The notes under the pieces: generated by a model
Database searches by the model: none
Told to the model about the DNA's origin: nothing
The model's input: the letters and a program-made list of their open reading frames with translations, nothing else
Source: JALJPB01 sp034111045
GTDB taxonomy: Bacteria; Pseudomonadota; Gammaproteobacteria; Enterobacterales; Alteromonadaceae
DNA: 64,000 nt
NCBI GenBank assembly: GCA_034111045.1
Contig: JAWUYA010000033.1
Location: forward strand, 1-64,000
Direction: 5' to 3'
Part shown: positions 1-8,800 of the stretch, in pieces
Layout of the letters: each line of letters opens with the position of its first letter
Numbering within the stretch: the first letter of the stretch is position 1
Position numbers and translations under genes: made by a program

Positions 1-147
1 TGTAAAATCAACAGTAATGTGAGTGTCCACACAAATTGCATGATAACTAATTGTTAAAGAACCTATCTTCTAAGAAGATATCGGTAAGAGACTCATTCGC
101 TCTGTACCGTAAAGTATTTCGTTGCTGCAGGCCTTGCCTGACGCGAG
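1..147 (-). other. 5' leader of an rRNA operon (16S lies beyond the left edge)
   Basis: Read on the minus strand, this stretch contains GGTTCTTTAACAATTAG at about 47-63 and then TTTGTGTGGACACTC. These match the boxA antitermination element (TGCTCTTTAACAA) and the following GTGTGGGCACTC of the E. coli rrn leader upstream of 16S. The leader runs toward position 1 and the 16S gene itself is not in the window. The identification rests on remembered similarity to enterobacterial rrn leaders and on the promoters just upstream. Confidence 0.8.
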
Positions 148-153
148 ATGCGT

Positions 154-181
154 ATACTACGCGCCTCAGTTTTGATGTCAA
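154..181 (-). promoter_or_regulatory. rRNA operon promoter, proximal
   Basis: On the minus strand, TTGACA (176-181), a 16-bp spacer and TAGTAT (154-159) are followed by a GC-containing discriminator (ACGCATCTCGCG). The perfect -35, the short 16-bp spacer and the GC-rich discriminator are typical of stringently controlled rrn P1 promoters. Confidence 0.8.
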
Positions 182-243
182 CGTTTTATTTGATTTTTAT
201 TTAACGTTTCTTAAATAAAGCGCTAGGCTATTACCTTGCATCA

Positions 244-272
244 CATAAACACTGTCTATCAGCTTAAGTCAA
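244..272 (-). promoter_or_regulatory. rRNA operon promoter, middle (weaker)
   Basis: On the minus strand, TTGACT (267-272), a 17-bp spacer and TTTATG (244-249). The -10 is poorer than in the flanking promoters, so this is the least certain of the tandem set. Confidence 0.5.
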
Positions 273-345
273 CGCTTTGGCGTTTATAACCACGAGTTAA
301 CTTATCAAAACAGCCCTTTGGGTTACCCCTTTGAACTGGATGCGC

Positions 346-373
346 ATTTTAGAGAGTTTCGGCTTTTCGTCAA
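346..373 (-). promoter_or_regulatory. rRNA operon promoter, distal
   Basis: On the minus strand, TTGACG (368-373), a 16-bp spacer and TAAAAT (346-351), followed by GCGCATCC. It has the same geometry as the proximal promoter. The rest of 374-512 shows only AT-rich sequence, possibly an UP element. Confidence 0.7.
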
Positions 374-512
374 CCCTTTTTTGTTAAAAATGATCATTAA
401 TTGATTGAGTGCTTATAAATAATACAAAGTGATTAAATTTCATCCGCTAACTATCAATACTCGCGAGTTAAAACCGCTTTTATTCACTTTGTGGTGAAAC
501 GAGTGTTAGTCA

Positions 513-1274
513 CTACATGCAAAGACCACCGTCAATTTCAACAACACGACCAGTAAAAAATTCATTTTCAAAAATATACTTTACAGTGTGAGCGACTTCA
601 TCTGCATTACCTAATCGTTCCAGCGGTTTCATTTTCTCTAATCGCTCGCGCATTTCAGGTTTCATTGCATCGGTCATCGCTGTGCGAATAACACCAGGGG
701 CAATAGCACCGACTCGAATACTATGGCGACCTAACTCACGCGCCCAGGTAACTGTCATTGCAACTACCCCTGCTTTAGAAGCCGCATAGTTAGTTTGTCC
801 GATATTACCGCCTCTAGCAATGGACGACATATTAATAATAACCCCTTTACGCTTTTGTTCAATCATATGCACAGCCGCTTCACGACCACATAAGAATACC
901 CCCGTTAAATTAACATCTATGACTGTTTGAAATTGTGATAACGACATTTTTTTACTAACAACACCGTCTTTGGCCTTAACAAACATACCGTCTCGTAATA
1001 TACCTGCATTATTTATCAAGCCATCAAAGCCTTGAAAGTCACTATTGATCTGGCTAAATGTTGTTTCGACTTCTTCTTCATTTGTAACATTGGCTAGGTA
1101 ATATTTCGCTCTAGAGCCCGCTTGTTCAATTAAAGTAACGGTTTCTTTTAATTGTTCTTCATGCAAATCAATTAAGGCTAACTTAGCCCCATCTTTCGCC
1201 AGTTCAATAGCCATAGCACGCCCTAACCCTTGGCCTCCGCCAGTGATAACTATCACTTTATCTTTAATGTTCAT
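513..1274 (-). CDS. SDR family oxidoreductase (FabG-like 3-hydroxyacyl-CoA/ketoacyl reductase)
   Basis: A 253-residue classical short-chain dehydrogenase. Seen: the Rossmann motif TGGGQGLG at 11-18, NNAG at 88-91, a Ser near 150 and the YxxxK pair Y163/K167. Its length is normal for a FabG-type enzyme. Its ATG overlaps the mmsB stop codon by four bases (ATGA), so the two are probably translationally coupled. It is the last gene of a leftward acyl-CoA/valine degradation set. The position suggests oxidation of a 3-hydroxyacyl-CoA or 3-hydroxyacid with NAD(P); the exact substrate cannot be read from the sequence. A generic FabG paralogue is the alternative. Confidence 0.85.
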   Translation of the reverse strand: MNIKDKVIVITGGGQGLGRAMAIELAKDGAKLALIDLHEEQLKETVTLIEQAGSRAKYYLANVTNEEEVETTFSQINSDFQGFDGLINNAGILRDGMFVKAKDGVVSKKMSLSQFQTVIDVNLTGVFLCGREAAVHMIEQKRKGVIINMSSIARGGNIGQTNYAASKAGVVAMTVTWARELGRHSIRVGAIAPGVIRTAMTDAMKPEMRERLEKMKPLERLGNADEVAHTVKYIFENEFFTGRVVEIDGGLCM

Positions 1275-2176
1275 ATTAACTCTTTTTTATTTTTTTGATT
1301 GAAAATATTAAAAACACTAGAAAAATCCTTAGAACCATGACCCGATGCCGCATGCATCGTATATAGGTTACGCGCTAATGCCCCCATAGGTGTAGCAGAT
1401 TGACTAGTGACGGCAGTATTCATAGCAAGTCCCAAATCTTTTGTCATCAAGTCGACCATAAATCCTCCTTGATAATTATTTGAAGACGGTACATTATCCA
1501 TAACACCTGGGCACGGATTATAAGTATCTAACGTCCAATTCCCGCCTGAACTCTTACTCATGATATTTGACAATATCACCGGATCTAATCCGTTACAAAT
1601 ACCGAGCTGCAAAGCTTCTGACGTGCCCAACATTAATATTGATAACAACATATTATTACAAACTTTAGCAACTTGTCCTGCGCCGTGGTCACCCGCATGA
1701 AAAATATTTTTACCCATATGATCTAATACAACTTTAGAACGTTCGAAGTCAGTTTCCCCCCCTCCCACCATAAAACTTAACGTGCCTGCAGTCGCACCAC
1801 CAACACCACCTGAAACAGGTGCATCAATGAAGTTAATACCTTTATCAAATAATGCAGCACCTACTTTAATCGAAGTAGCAGAGTCAATAGTTGAAGAATC
1901 AATAACTAATGCATTTTTTGCAATATGGTTAATTAAACCATTATCGGATAAATAAACGGCTTCTACATGTTTACCTGCAGGTAACATTGATATAATAAAT
2001 TCAGCCTCTTTTACGCAATCACTCGCTTTTGCTTGCGTTGTTGCGCCGTGCTCTACTACCTGACTAATAGCTTGCTCGGATAAATCAAACACACATACCT
2101 GATGACCCGCTTTGACTAAGTTAATAGCCATTGGACCACCCATATTTCCTAATCCTACAAAGGCAACGTTCGCCAT
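1271..2176 (-). CDS. mmsB: 3-hydroxyisobutyrate dehydrogenase
   Basis: A 301-residue member of the beta-hydroxyacid dehydrogenase family, which oxidises 3-hydroxyisobutyrate to methylmalonate semialdehyde with NAD in valine degradation. Seen: the nucleotide-binding GLGNMG at 8-13, the substrate-binding signature DAPVSGGVGGATAGTLSFMV near residue 118 and the catalytic Lys in GQVAKVCNN near 170. Upstream lie 3-hydroxyisobutyryl-CoA hydrolase, an enoyl-CoA hydratase remnant and an acyl-CoA dehydrogenase in pathway order, which supports the call over glyoxylate/tartronate reductases of the same family. An AGGAGC ribosome binding site precedes the start. Confidence 0.93.
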   Translation of the reverse strand: MANVAFVGLGNMGGPMAINLVKAGHQVCVFDLSEQAISQVVEHGATTQAKASDCVKEAEFIISMLPAGKHVEAVYLSDNGLINHIAKNALVIDSSTIDSATSIKVGAALFDKGINFIDAPVSGGVGGATAGTLSFMVGGGETDFERSKVVLDHMGKNIFHAGDHGAGQVAKVCNNMLLSILMLGTSEALQLGICNGLDPVILSNIMSKSSGGNWTLDTYNPCPGVMDNVPSSNNYQGGFMVDLMTKDLGLAMNTAVTSQSATPMGALARNLYTMHAASGHGSKDFSSVFNIFNQKNKKELI

Positions 2177-2231
2177 AATGTGCTCCTAAATATTTTATTT
2201 AAAGATGTTTGAATCATTCACAACCATCTGA

Positions 2232-3356
2232 TTAACAGCCAAGTGTGGATAGCGGATGTTCTGTATTTTGCCATTTAGAGTCAAAGAACCAATCAATGAC
2301 TTTTATGTCGACATCTGCGACAGAAGTAAATTTCCATTGGGGGTTAAAGTCTTTATCAATAAGTAACGCTCTTACCCCTTCAACAAACTCGCCATACTGC
2401 GCGGCTTTGACGGACAAGTTAAGCTCCATTTTAAAACAATCAGCTAAGCTTAACGACTTACCTTCTTCGAGTTGACGGTAAACTAAATGACCACTAACCG
2501 CACTACCATGTTTCAAAGATTTTTGTGCTTTGTTAAACCACTTATCTTCAACTTCAACCGTTACGATAGCGTTAACAATATCAGCAATGTTGTCGTGATT
2601 AGTTACATGCTCAATAAGCGACTTTTGTGCTCGGACATGTGAAACAGGCAAACTGGCATTTGAATATAATTCTAACTCATGCATTACATTTGAGAGTTTG
2701 TCATGATTGAGTGACTTGGTATTACCCCATTTAATTGATTTTAGTGCCTCAATCAACTTTTGTTTTTTATCATTGAGGATAAAGAAATCGGCAAGACCAG
2801 TATATTTGGCATCAGAGGCATTAATCGATGCCCCAGTTAAACCTAAAAACAAACCACAGTTATCAGGCATACGATTTAGAAACCATGTACCACCCACATC
2901 AGGGTATAAGCCAATGCTAATTTCTGGCATAGCAAGGCGTGAACTTTCAGTCACGACTCTATGGCTTGCACCAACCATCATGCCTAGGCCACCACCCATA
3001 ACAATGCCATTACCCCAAACAATAATAGGTTTATTAAAGGTATGAATTAAATAATCGAGTTTATATTCTTTGGTGAAATACGTTTCAATGGCCGGAGCAT
3101 ACTCACCAACATGACTTTGCATTTGATTATAAAGATGAACAATATCGCCACCTGCACAGAATGCTTTATCTCCCGAGCCTTGTAAAAAAACTGCCGATAT
3201 TTCATCATTTTGATGCCACAACATCAGTTGAGGAAATAATGCATCTAGCATGTCACCACTTAGTGCGTTTAATGAACGCTCTGAGTTCAATGTCGCCATT
3301 CCAATTTTTTTGCCGTTATCACAAGTCAATTCTTGAAACAGCACTACATCAGTCAT
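2232..3356 (-). CDS. 3-hydroxyisobutyryl-CoA hydrolase (crotonase fold)
   Basis: A 374-residue crotonase-superfamily protein, longer than enoyl-CoA hydratases (about 260) and matching the HIBYL-CoA hydrolase subgroup. Seen: AFCAGGD at 65-71 and the second oxyanion-hole segment VMGGGLGMMVGASHRVV, followed by the subgroup-typical PEISIGLYPDVGGTWF. It hydrolyses 3-hydroxyisobutyryl-CoA to free 3-hydroxyisobutyrate, the substrate of the MmsB enzyme encoded 55 bp downstream. It follows the decayed enoyl-CoA hydratase, which would have made its substrate. Confidence 0.92.
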   Translation of the reverse strand: MTDVVLFQELTCDNGKKIGMATLNSERSLNALSGDMLDALFPQLMLWHQNDEISAVFLQGSGDKAFCAGGDIVHLYNQMQSHVGEYAPAIETYFTKEYKLDYLIHTFNKPIIVWGNGIVMGGGLGMMVGASHRVVTESSRLAMPEISIGLYPDVGGTWFLNRMPDNCGLFLGLTGASINASDAKYTGLADFFILNDKKQKLIEALKSIKWGNTKSLNHDKLSNVMHELELYSNASLPVSHVRAQKSLIEHVTNHDNIADIVNAIVTVEVEDKWFNKAQKSLKHGSAVSGHLVYRQLEEGKSLSLADCFKMELNLSVKAAQYGEFVEGVRALLIDKDFNPQWKFTSVADVDIKVIDWFFDSKWQNTEHPLSTLGC

Positions 3357-3396
3357 AATTATTACCTTAATACTTATTTAAGCTTTATTTAGCTGC

Positions 3397-4173
3397 TTAT
3401 TTATTTAACCAAACAGATTGACGTTTTTCTAAAAATGCTTGCACACCTTAGGTTTGATCAACAGAGTAAAACAAATCAACAAACGCCTGTCGTTCATGCA
3501 GTAGCGTTTTAATAATAGACATAGATCTATATTTGGTGATTAGTTTTTTACATGCGGTTACGGCTATAAGTCTCTGTTTCTCGACTATACTTGCCAGCGC
3601 TATTACAGCCAATTTACCTGAACCTTTGTCAACAGCCTCCTCAACTAAACCGATTCTCAACGTATTAGTACTGTCTATTCACTGTCCACGTAAGATCAGA
3701 CGTTTGGTGCAGACTTCGCCAACCAAAGTTGGTAGATTTTGCGTCCCTCCAGCACACGCTAATAACCCAACACTTGTTTGAGCTAGGGCCATAACAGCAA
3801 ATGTTTTAGCAATGCAATTCAAAAACCAGTGCGATTTCCACCATGGCATAACCATTAATGGCGGCAATAGACACACCTCTAAAACGGGATGAATTTTCAA
3901 ATGCTGACCGAATATATCAGACATATCTGCCGCTAATTTTTGATCACCCTAAGTAAAACCTTCAAGTCCGCACTTGCTGAAAAATTTACCACCACCACCC
4001 GTTATCACTAAAACATATATAGCATTATCTTTATTAAACTATAAAACCAAATCGCGTAAATTTGTCAGACTTGGATGTGTCCAGGTATGTGCTGGTGGGT
4101 TATCAAAAGTAATCACTGCTGTATTTACAATGACATCAACAAATAGTCGTGGATAGTCGGAATATGTTGACAT
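3397..4173 (-). pseudogene. Decayed enoyl-CoA hydratase (valine-pathway crotonase)
   Basis: Translation from an ATG at 4173 gives MSTYSDYPRLFVDV and continues through recognisable crotonase blocks (a GGGGKFFS remnant, MSDIFGQ, SVGLLACAGGTQNLP, RIGLVEEAVDKGSGK, GVQAFLEKRQSVWLNK) to a natural stop at 3397-3399. The frame is interrupted by at least four in-frame stops (near 4040, 3950, 3680 and 3446). Between about 3870 and 3780 the family-like sequence RGVSIAAINGYAM lies in another frame, so there are also two compensating frameshifts. The GGG normally following GYAM is lost. Several independent lesions make sequencing error unlikely. It sits in the slot where an intact hydratase would be expected between the acyl-CoA dehydrogenase and hydrolase genes. 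Confidence 0.9.
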
Positions 4174-4259
4174 CTTTAATTAATCCTAACGTTGTTGTTC
4201 AAAGTTTACGCTATCTACTTTTTACTAGCATGCAACATGGTTGACTTTCAACGTTTGTC

Positions 4260-5417
4260 TTATAAAAGTTGCCCTGCACCTTGAGTTAATAAACGACGTG
4301 CAATAATAAGGCGCATAATTTCATTGGTGCCTTCTAAAATTTGATGCACACGTACATCTCTAAAATGACGCTCTAATGGATATTCTTTGATATAACCATA
4401 CCCGCCATGAAGTTGAAGTGCTGCATCACAGACTTGAAAACCTATATCAGTAGCAAAACGTTTAGCCATTGCACAATAGGCGGTTTTTTCAGGATCGTTA
4501 TTATCGAGTTTAAAAGCAGCCAAACGAACTAGCTGACGAGCAGCAACTAATTCAGTTGCCATATCAGCTAATTTAAATTGTAATCCCTGAAAAGCCGCAA
4601 TAGGTTTGCCAAACTGTTCGCGTTCTTGCATATAGGCGATGGCTGAATTCAGTGCTTGTTGTGCGGTACCAATTGAGCAAGTAGCGATGTTAATGCGTCC
4701 ACCATCAAGTCCTTTCATGGCAATAGAAAAACCTTCACCTTCTTTACCTAGCAAATTGTCAATAGGCACTTTAACGTTATCAAAAGTGATTTGACGTGTC
4801 GGTTGAGCATTCCAACCTAATTTTTCTTCTGCTTTACCGTAAATTATACCTTCCAGATCGGCAGGAATAGCTAATGCTGAAATACCTTTTGCACCCGTTT
4901 CGCCAGTACGTACCATCACTACGAGAACATCAGTCTCACCAGCACCTGATATAAACACTTTTGAACCATTGACTAAATAATGGTCGCCATCTTTTTTAGC
5001 ACTTGTTCTCAATGATGCGGCGTCAGAGCCGGCAGTGGGTTCGGTTAAGCAATATGATGCTAATTGTTGTCCTAGAACAAGTGACGGACACCAAGTATCT
5101 TTGACAGTTTGAGTTCCCCAAGTAGCAATCATCCAAGTCGCCATGTTATGAATAGTCATCATCGCTGTGGTAGCGGTACAGCCCATAGACAATTGTTCGA
5201 ATATAATAGAGGAATCTAGACGACTTAAGCCTAAACCCCCTGCATTTTCAGGAGAATATAAGCCACAAAAACCTAATTCACCGGCCTTGGCAATAATATC
5301 TTTTGGAAAGATATGTTCTTGATCCCACTTTGCTGCAAAAGGAACAAATTCTGCATCACTAAATTGTTTAGCGGTTTCAGCAAACATTTGCTGATCTTCA
5401 GTTAAGTTAAAGTTCAC
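4260..5417 (-). CDS. Acyl-CoA dehydrogenase, probably isobutyryl-CoA dehydrogenase
   Basis: A 385-residue FAD-dependent acyl-CoA dehydrogenase of normal length. Seen: CLTEPTAGSDAASL (FAD/substrate signature), GGYGYIKEYPLERHFRDVRV, and the C-terminal ILEGTNEIMR with the usual catalytic Glu in the EGT motif. It contrasts with LiuA in this window, whose catalytic Glu sits elsewhere. Neighbours (hydratase remnant, 3-hydroxyisobutyryl-CoA hydrolase, mmsB) point to isobutyryl-CoA oxidation to methacrylyl-CoA in valine catabolism. A short/branched-chain dehydrogenase with broader specificity is possible. An AGGAAGACAAGTG context precedes the start. Confidence 0.88.
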   Translation of the reverse strand: MNFNLTEDQQMFAETAKQFSDAEFVPFAAKWDQEHIFPKDIIAKAGELGFCGLYSPENAGGLGLSRLDSSIIFEQLSMGCTATTAMMTIHNMATWMIATWGTQTVKDTWCPSLVLGQQLASYCLTEPTAGSDAASLRTSAKKDGDHYLVNGSKVFISGAGETDVLVVMVRTGETGAKGISALAIPADLEGIIYGKAEEKLGWNAQPTRQITFDNVKVPIDNLLGKEGEGFSIAMKGLDGGRINIATCSIGTAQQALNSAIAYMQEREQFGKPIAAFQGLQFKLADMATELVAARQLVRLAAFKLDNNDPEKTAYCAMAKRFATDIGFQVCDAALQLHGGYGYIKEYPLERHFRDVRVHQILEGTNEIMRLIIARRLLTQGAGQLL

Positions 5418-5540
5418 TTGTCTTCCTTTTGTCTTAGTAAGTTAATTTACAGTAGAGCATCACCCTAAACTCAGAGGTTAGAGTTAGTAGTATAGAGGCT
5501 CATCAATAGTAAGTATTATAAAGAGGGATATTTTAAAGCG

Positions 5541-6725
5541 TTAAAGCATCTCAATAGCGATGGCCGTAGCTTCACCACCACCAATACAAAGAGAAGCAAC
5601 ACCTTTAGATAGCCCTTTATTTTTAAGTGCGTGAATCAAAGTCACCATGATACGAGCACCACTAGCACCTAAAGGATGTCCTAAAGCACAGGCACCACCA
5701 TTGATGTTTACTTTATTAATATCAAGGTCCATTTTTTTAACTGCAAGCATAGTAACCATGGCAAATGCCTCGTTAATTTCAAATAAATCTATGTCATTAA
5801 CGCCCCAGCCAGCTTTGTTTAATACTTTAGTCATTGCCCCAACAGGAGCAACAGTAAATTCTGCAGGTGCTTGTGCATGAGTCGCATGACTGACTATTTT
5901 ACAAAGCGGTGTTAAACCGCGCTCCTGAGCACTTGATAATTTCATCATCACCAGTGCCGCAGCACCATCAGAAATTGAACTAGAATTGGCAGCGGTTATT
6001 GTGCCGTTCTTTTTAAAAGCAGCACGCAATAAAGGTATTTTTGCCGGCCGAGCATTACCAGGCTGTTCATCGGTATCAATAACAATATCACCCCCGCGAT
6101 TTTTAATCGTAACCGGAGTTACTTCATTGCTAAAAGCACCTGAATTAATAGCCGTATTAGCACGGTCTAACGAACGTATGGCAAAGGCGTCCATATCTTC
6201 ACGAGTAAAACTGGCATCGTCAGCGGTTTCTTGGGCAAAACAGCCCATAGAAATACCATCATAAGCATTTTCAAGGCCATCTAACATCATATGGTCAATT
6301 ATTTGTCCGTGGCCCATTTTAATTCCTGACCGAGACTTAGGCAGTAAGTGTGGCGCATTACTCATACTCTCCATTCCACCAGCGATAGCCACATCGATAG
6401 AGCCAGCCATCAAAGAGTCATGTGCTTGCATTACGGCTTTCATACCTGAGCCACAAACTTTATTAATAGTGGTGCAAACAGTGGATAAGGCTAAATCTGC
6501 AGCAATGGCTGATTGTCTAGCTGGTGCTTGCTTTAAACCTGCAGGTAAAACACAGCCCATTATAACTTCATCAATTTGATCATTGGCTAAGTTTGCATTT
6601 TTTAATGCAGCCTTAATAGCCGTTGCACCAAGTGCGGGTGAAGTAACAGCAGATAAAGCGCCCATAAATCCACCCATAGGGGTTCTTATAGCAGAAACAA
6701 TAACAATAGGGTCTGATGCAGGCAT
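5541..6725 (-). CDS. Acetyl-CoA C-acyltransferase (thiolase)
   Basis: About 394 residues, the normal thiolase length. Seen: nucleophile Cys in NKVCGSGMKAV near residue 89, GGACALGHPLGASGAR with the active-site His, and C-terminal CIGGGEATA with the second Cys. It catalyses thiolytic cleavage or condensation of acetoacetyl-CoA/3-ketoacyl-CoA. I chose the ATG at 6725 because GGAG lies six bases upstream; an upstream in-frame TTG (6737) would place that GGAG inside the gene. It is transcribed divergently from liuR with a LiuR-type palindrome in front, so it probably finishes leucine/isoleucine catabolism (acetoacetyl-CoA to two acetyl-CoA) and leads the leftward operon. Confidence 0.93.
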   Translation of the reverse strand: MPASDPIVIVSAIRTPMGGFMGALSAVTSPALGATAIKAALKNANLANDQIDEVIMGCVLPAGLKQAPARQSAIAADLALSTVCTTINKVCGSGMKAVMQAHDSLMAGSIDVAIAGGMESMSNAPHLLPKSRSGIKMGHGQIIDHMMLDGLENAYDGISMGCFAQETADDASFTREDMDAFAIRSLDRANTAINSGAFSNEVTPVTIKNRGGDIVIDTDEQPGNARPAKIPLLRAAFKKNGTITAANSSSISDGAAALVMMKLSSAQERGLTPLCKIVSHATHAQAPAEFTVAPVGAMTKVLNKAGWGVNDIDLFEINEAFAMVTMLAVKKMDLDINKVNINGGACALGHPLGASGARIMVTLIHALKNKGLSKGVASLCIGGGEATAIAIEML

Positions 6726-6785
6726 GAAATTCTCCAAGAAAAATAAGCGATAACAAAATATAGCAACAGCCTAACTCAATCTAAC

Positions 6786-6803
6786 GTTTACGCCAACGTA
6801 AAC
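6786..6803. promoter_or_regulatory. Probable LiuR operator (thiolase side)
   Basis: An imperfect 18-bp palindrome, GTTTACGCC/AACGTAAAC, lies about 60 bp upstream of the thiolase start. It shares GTTTACG...CGTAAAC with the second site at 6971-6987. The match to the LiuR (MerR-type) operator is from memory of the gammaproteobacterial liu regulon. Confidence 0.7.
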
Positions 6804-6970
6804 TAAAATATTAACTGCACAGTAAGCTAGCTATTTGTAATTATAATTGTGCAGTACTTTATATAAAATAACTTAAATTTTTGTTTTTATTATAAATTTT
6901 ATCTCCGCCTCTTTTAAAATATGACCATAGAGAATAAATTTACATGAGTATTCGCTGATCAAAAACAAAC

Positions 6971-6987
6971 TTTACGTTTACGTAAAC
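6971..6987. promoter_or_regulatory. Probable LiuR operator (liuR side)
   Basis: TTTACGTTTACGTAAAC contains the perfect 12-bp palindrome GTTTACGTAAAC (6976-6987), 45 bp upstream of the liuR ATG. It likely controls liuR and the liuABCDE genes. MerR regulators usually bind within an over-long promoter spacer. Confidence 0.75.
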
Positions 6988-7031
6988 TTCATGTAAGGTG
7001 TTTCACACTATAAGTAAGCTCCGAGCTCGAC

Positions 7032-7445
7032 ATGAAAAAAACAGCACAAACCATTTACTCCATCGGTGATCTTTCTAAAGAATTTGATATAACAACACGT
7101 AGCATTAGATTTTACCAAGATCAAGGACTTATCAGTCCTACTCGTAAAGGGCAAAAAAGAATTTACAATCAAAGAGACCGAGTTAGACTAAAGTTAATTT
7201 TACGCGGTAAACGTTTAGGATTTTCATTAGCTGAAACTGGCCGTTTATTTGAACTCTATGATGCAGACAAAACCAGTGCTTCACAGTTAGAAACGATTAT
7301 GAGCCTAATTGCTCAAAAGAAAAGCGATTTGAGCCAACAACTTGAAGATATCAAAGCGGTATTAATCGAGTTAGATGAGCTAGAGAAAAACTGTTTAAAA
7401 ACATTAACTATTATTGAAACTCAAAGAAGCGAACAACCACAGTAG
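7032..7445 (+). CDS. liuR: MerR-family transcriptional regulator LiuR
   Basis: A 137-residue MerR regulator. Residues about 9-77 form the winged-helix DNA-binding domain (YSIGDLSKEFDITTRSIRFY, then GLISPTRKGQKRIY). A dimerising coiled coil (about 85-130) follows, with no long effector domain and no metal-binding Cys cluster. It heads the leucine/isovalerate genes and is flanked by two matching palindromes, as known for LiuR, which controls branched-chain amino acid catabolism. Its ATG has only a weak ribosome binding site. Downstream liuA starts 79 bp after its stop and is probably cotranscribed. Confidence 0.92.
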   Translation: MKKTAQTIYSIGDLSKEFDITTRSIRFYQDQGLISPTRKGQKRIYNQRDRVRLKLILRGKRLGFSLAETGRLFELYDADKTSASQLETIMSLIAQKKSDLSQQLEDIKAVLIELDELEKNCLKTLTIIETQRSEQPQ

Positions 7446-7524
7446 AATTATAAACAGTGATAAAAGTCAAAGAAATTTTACTTACATAGATTGTCACGAA
7501 TCACTATTAAATAAGGAGTTACCA

Positions 7525-8706
7525 ATGATTTCAACATTCTCTTCATTAAACTTTCACTTAGGCGAAACTGTCGACATGATTCGCAATCAAGTTAACGCTT
7601 TTGCTCGGGATGAAATAGCTCCTCGTGCAGCTCAAATTGATATCGATAATGAATTTCCAAAAGATTTATGGCGTAAATTTGGCGATATGGGTTTATTAGG
7701 AATGACCGTTGACGAACAATATGGCGGTTCTAATTTAGGTTATATCGAGCATATTATAGCTATGCAAGAAATCAGCAGAGCTTCTGCTTCAGTTGGCTTG
7801 AGTTATGGCGCTATGTCCAACCTATGTTTAAATCAGTTAAGCAAAAATGCTTCGCATCAACAAAAATTAAAATATTTACCCAAACTTTGTTCGGGTGAGC
7901 ATATCGGTGCCTTAGCAATGAGTGAGCCTAATGCCGGTAGTGATGTTGTCAGTATGAAACTTTCTGCTAGAAAAGTGACTGATGAAAAAGGTGAAAAATA
8001 TATTTTAAATGGCAATAAAATGTGGATCACCAATGGTCCAGATGCTGATGTTTACGTTATCTACGCCAAAACAGATATTAATGCTGGCTCAAAAGGCATT
8101 ACCGCTTTTATCGTTGAACGTGACTACCCAGGTTTTTCTCGCCATCAAAAATTAGACAAATTGGGTATGCGTGGTTCAAACACATGCGAGTTAGTTTTTC
8201 AAGACTGTGAAGTACCCGCTGAAAACATTTTAGGTCAAGAAGGCAAAGGTGTTCGGGTATTAATGAGTGGCTTAGATTACGAGCGTGTCGTACTCTCAGG
8301 GGGTTCTTTAGGCATTATGGATGCTTGTATGGATTTAGTTGTTCCCTATATTCATGACCGTAAACAGTTTGGTCAAGCCATTGGTGAATTCCAATTGGTA
8401 CAAGGCAAAATTGCTGATATGTATACGCAAATGAATGCCGCAAAGTCATATGCCTATATGGTTGCTCAAGCCTGTGATCGTGGCGAAACAACACGGAAAG
8501 ATTCAGCTGCAGTGATCCTTTATGCGGCCGAGTTAGCAACAAAGATGGCTCTAGATACTATTCAATTACTCGGTGGTAATGGCTACATTAATGAATTTCC
8601 AGCAGGTCGTTTATTACGTGATGCAAAATTATATGAGATTGGTGCGGGTACATCAGAAATTCGCCGTATGTTAATCGGCAGAGAACTATTTTCTGAGTCT
8701 ACATAA
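7525..8706 (+). CDS. liuA: Isovaleryl-CoA dehydrogenase
   Basis: 393 residues from the ATG at 7525, which has AAGGAG nine bases upstream; a longer frame open to 7414 would overlap liuR and lacks such a site. Seen: MSEPNAGSDVVSM, GGNGYINEFPAGRLLRDAKL and GAGTSEIRRML. The EGT-type Glu of most acyl-CoA dehydrogenases is replaced here (GAGT). A Glu is present at 253 in GLDYERVVLSGG, the known catalytic position of isovaleryl-CoA dehydrogenases, so the substrate can be assigned with good confidence. It makes 3-methylcrotonyl-CoA for LiuB/LiuD. Confidence 0.96.
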   Translation: MISTFSSLNFHLGETVDMIRNQVNAFARDEIAPRAAQIDIDNEFPKDLWRKFGDMGLLGMTVDEQYGGSNLGYIEHIIAMQEISRASASVGLSYGAMSNLCLNQLSKNASHQQKLKYLPKLCSGEHIGALAMSEPNAGSDVVSMKLSARKVTDEKGEKYILNGNKMWITNGPDADVYVIYAKTDINAGSKGITAFIVERDYPGFSRHQKLDKLGMRGSNTCELVFQDCEVPAENILGQEGKGVRVLMSGLDYERVVLSGGSLGIMDACMDLVVPYIHDRKQFGQAIGEFQLVQGKIADMYTQMNAAKSYAYMVAQACDRGETTRKDSAAVILYAAELATKMALDTIQLLGGNGYINEFPAGRLLRDAKLYEIGAGTSEIRRMLIGRELFSEST

Positions 8707-8800
8707 TAACATCATTTAAAATACTCAATGTGAACAATAACTTACTGCAATCCTTAACGATTTTAAGTGATGCTAACATAATAAATACAAGGGTTTAACT

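Noticed and set aside
3679..3924. An 81-codon open frame that could be called a small gene
   Set aside because: It is an internal piece of the decayed enoyl-CoA hydratase; its parts align with the crotonase family in two frames.
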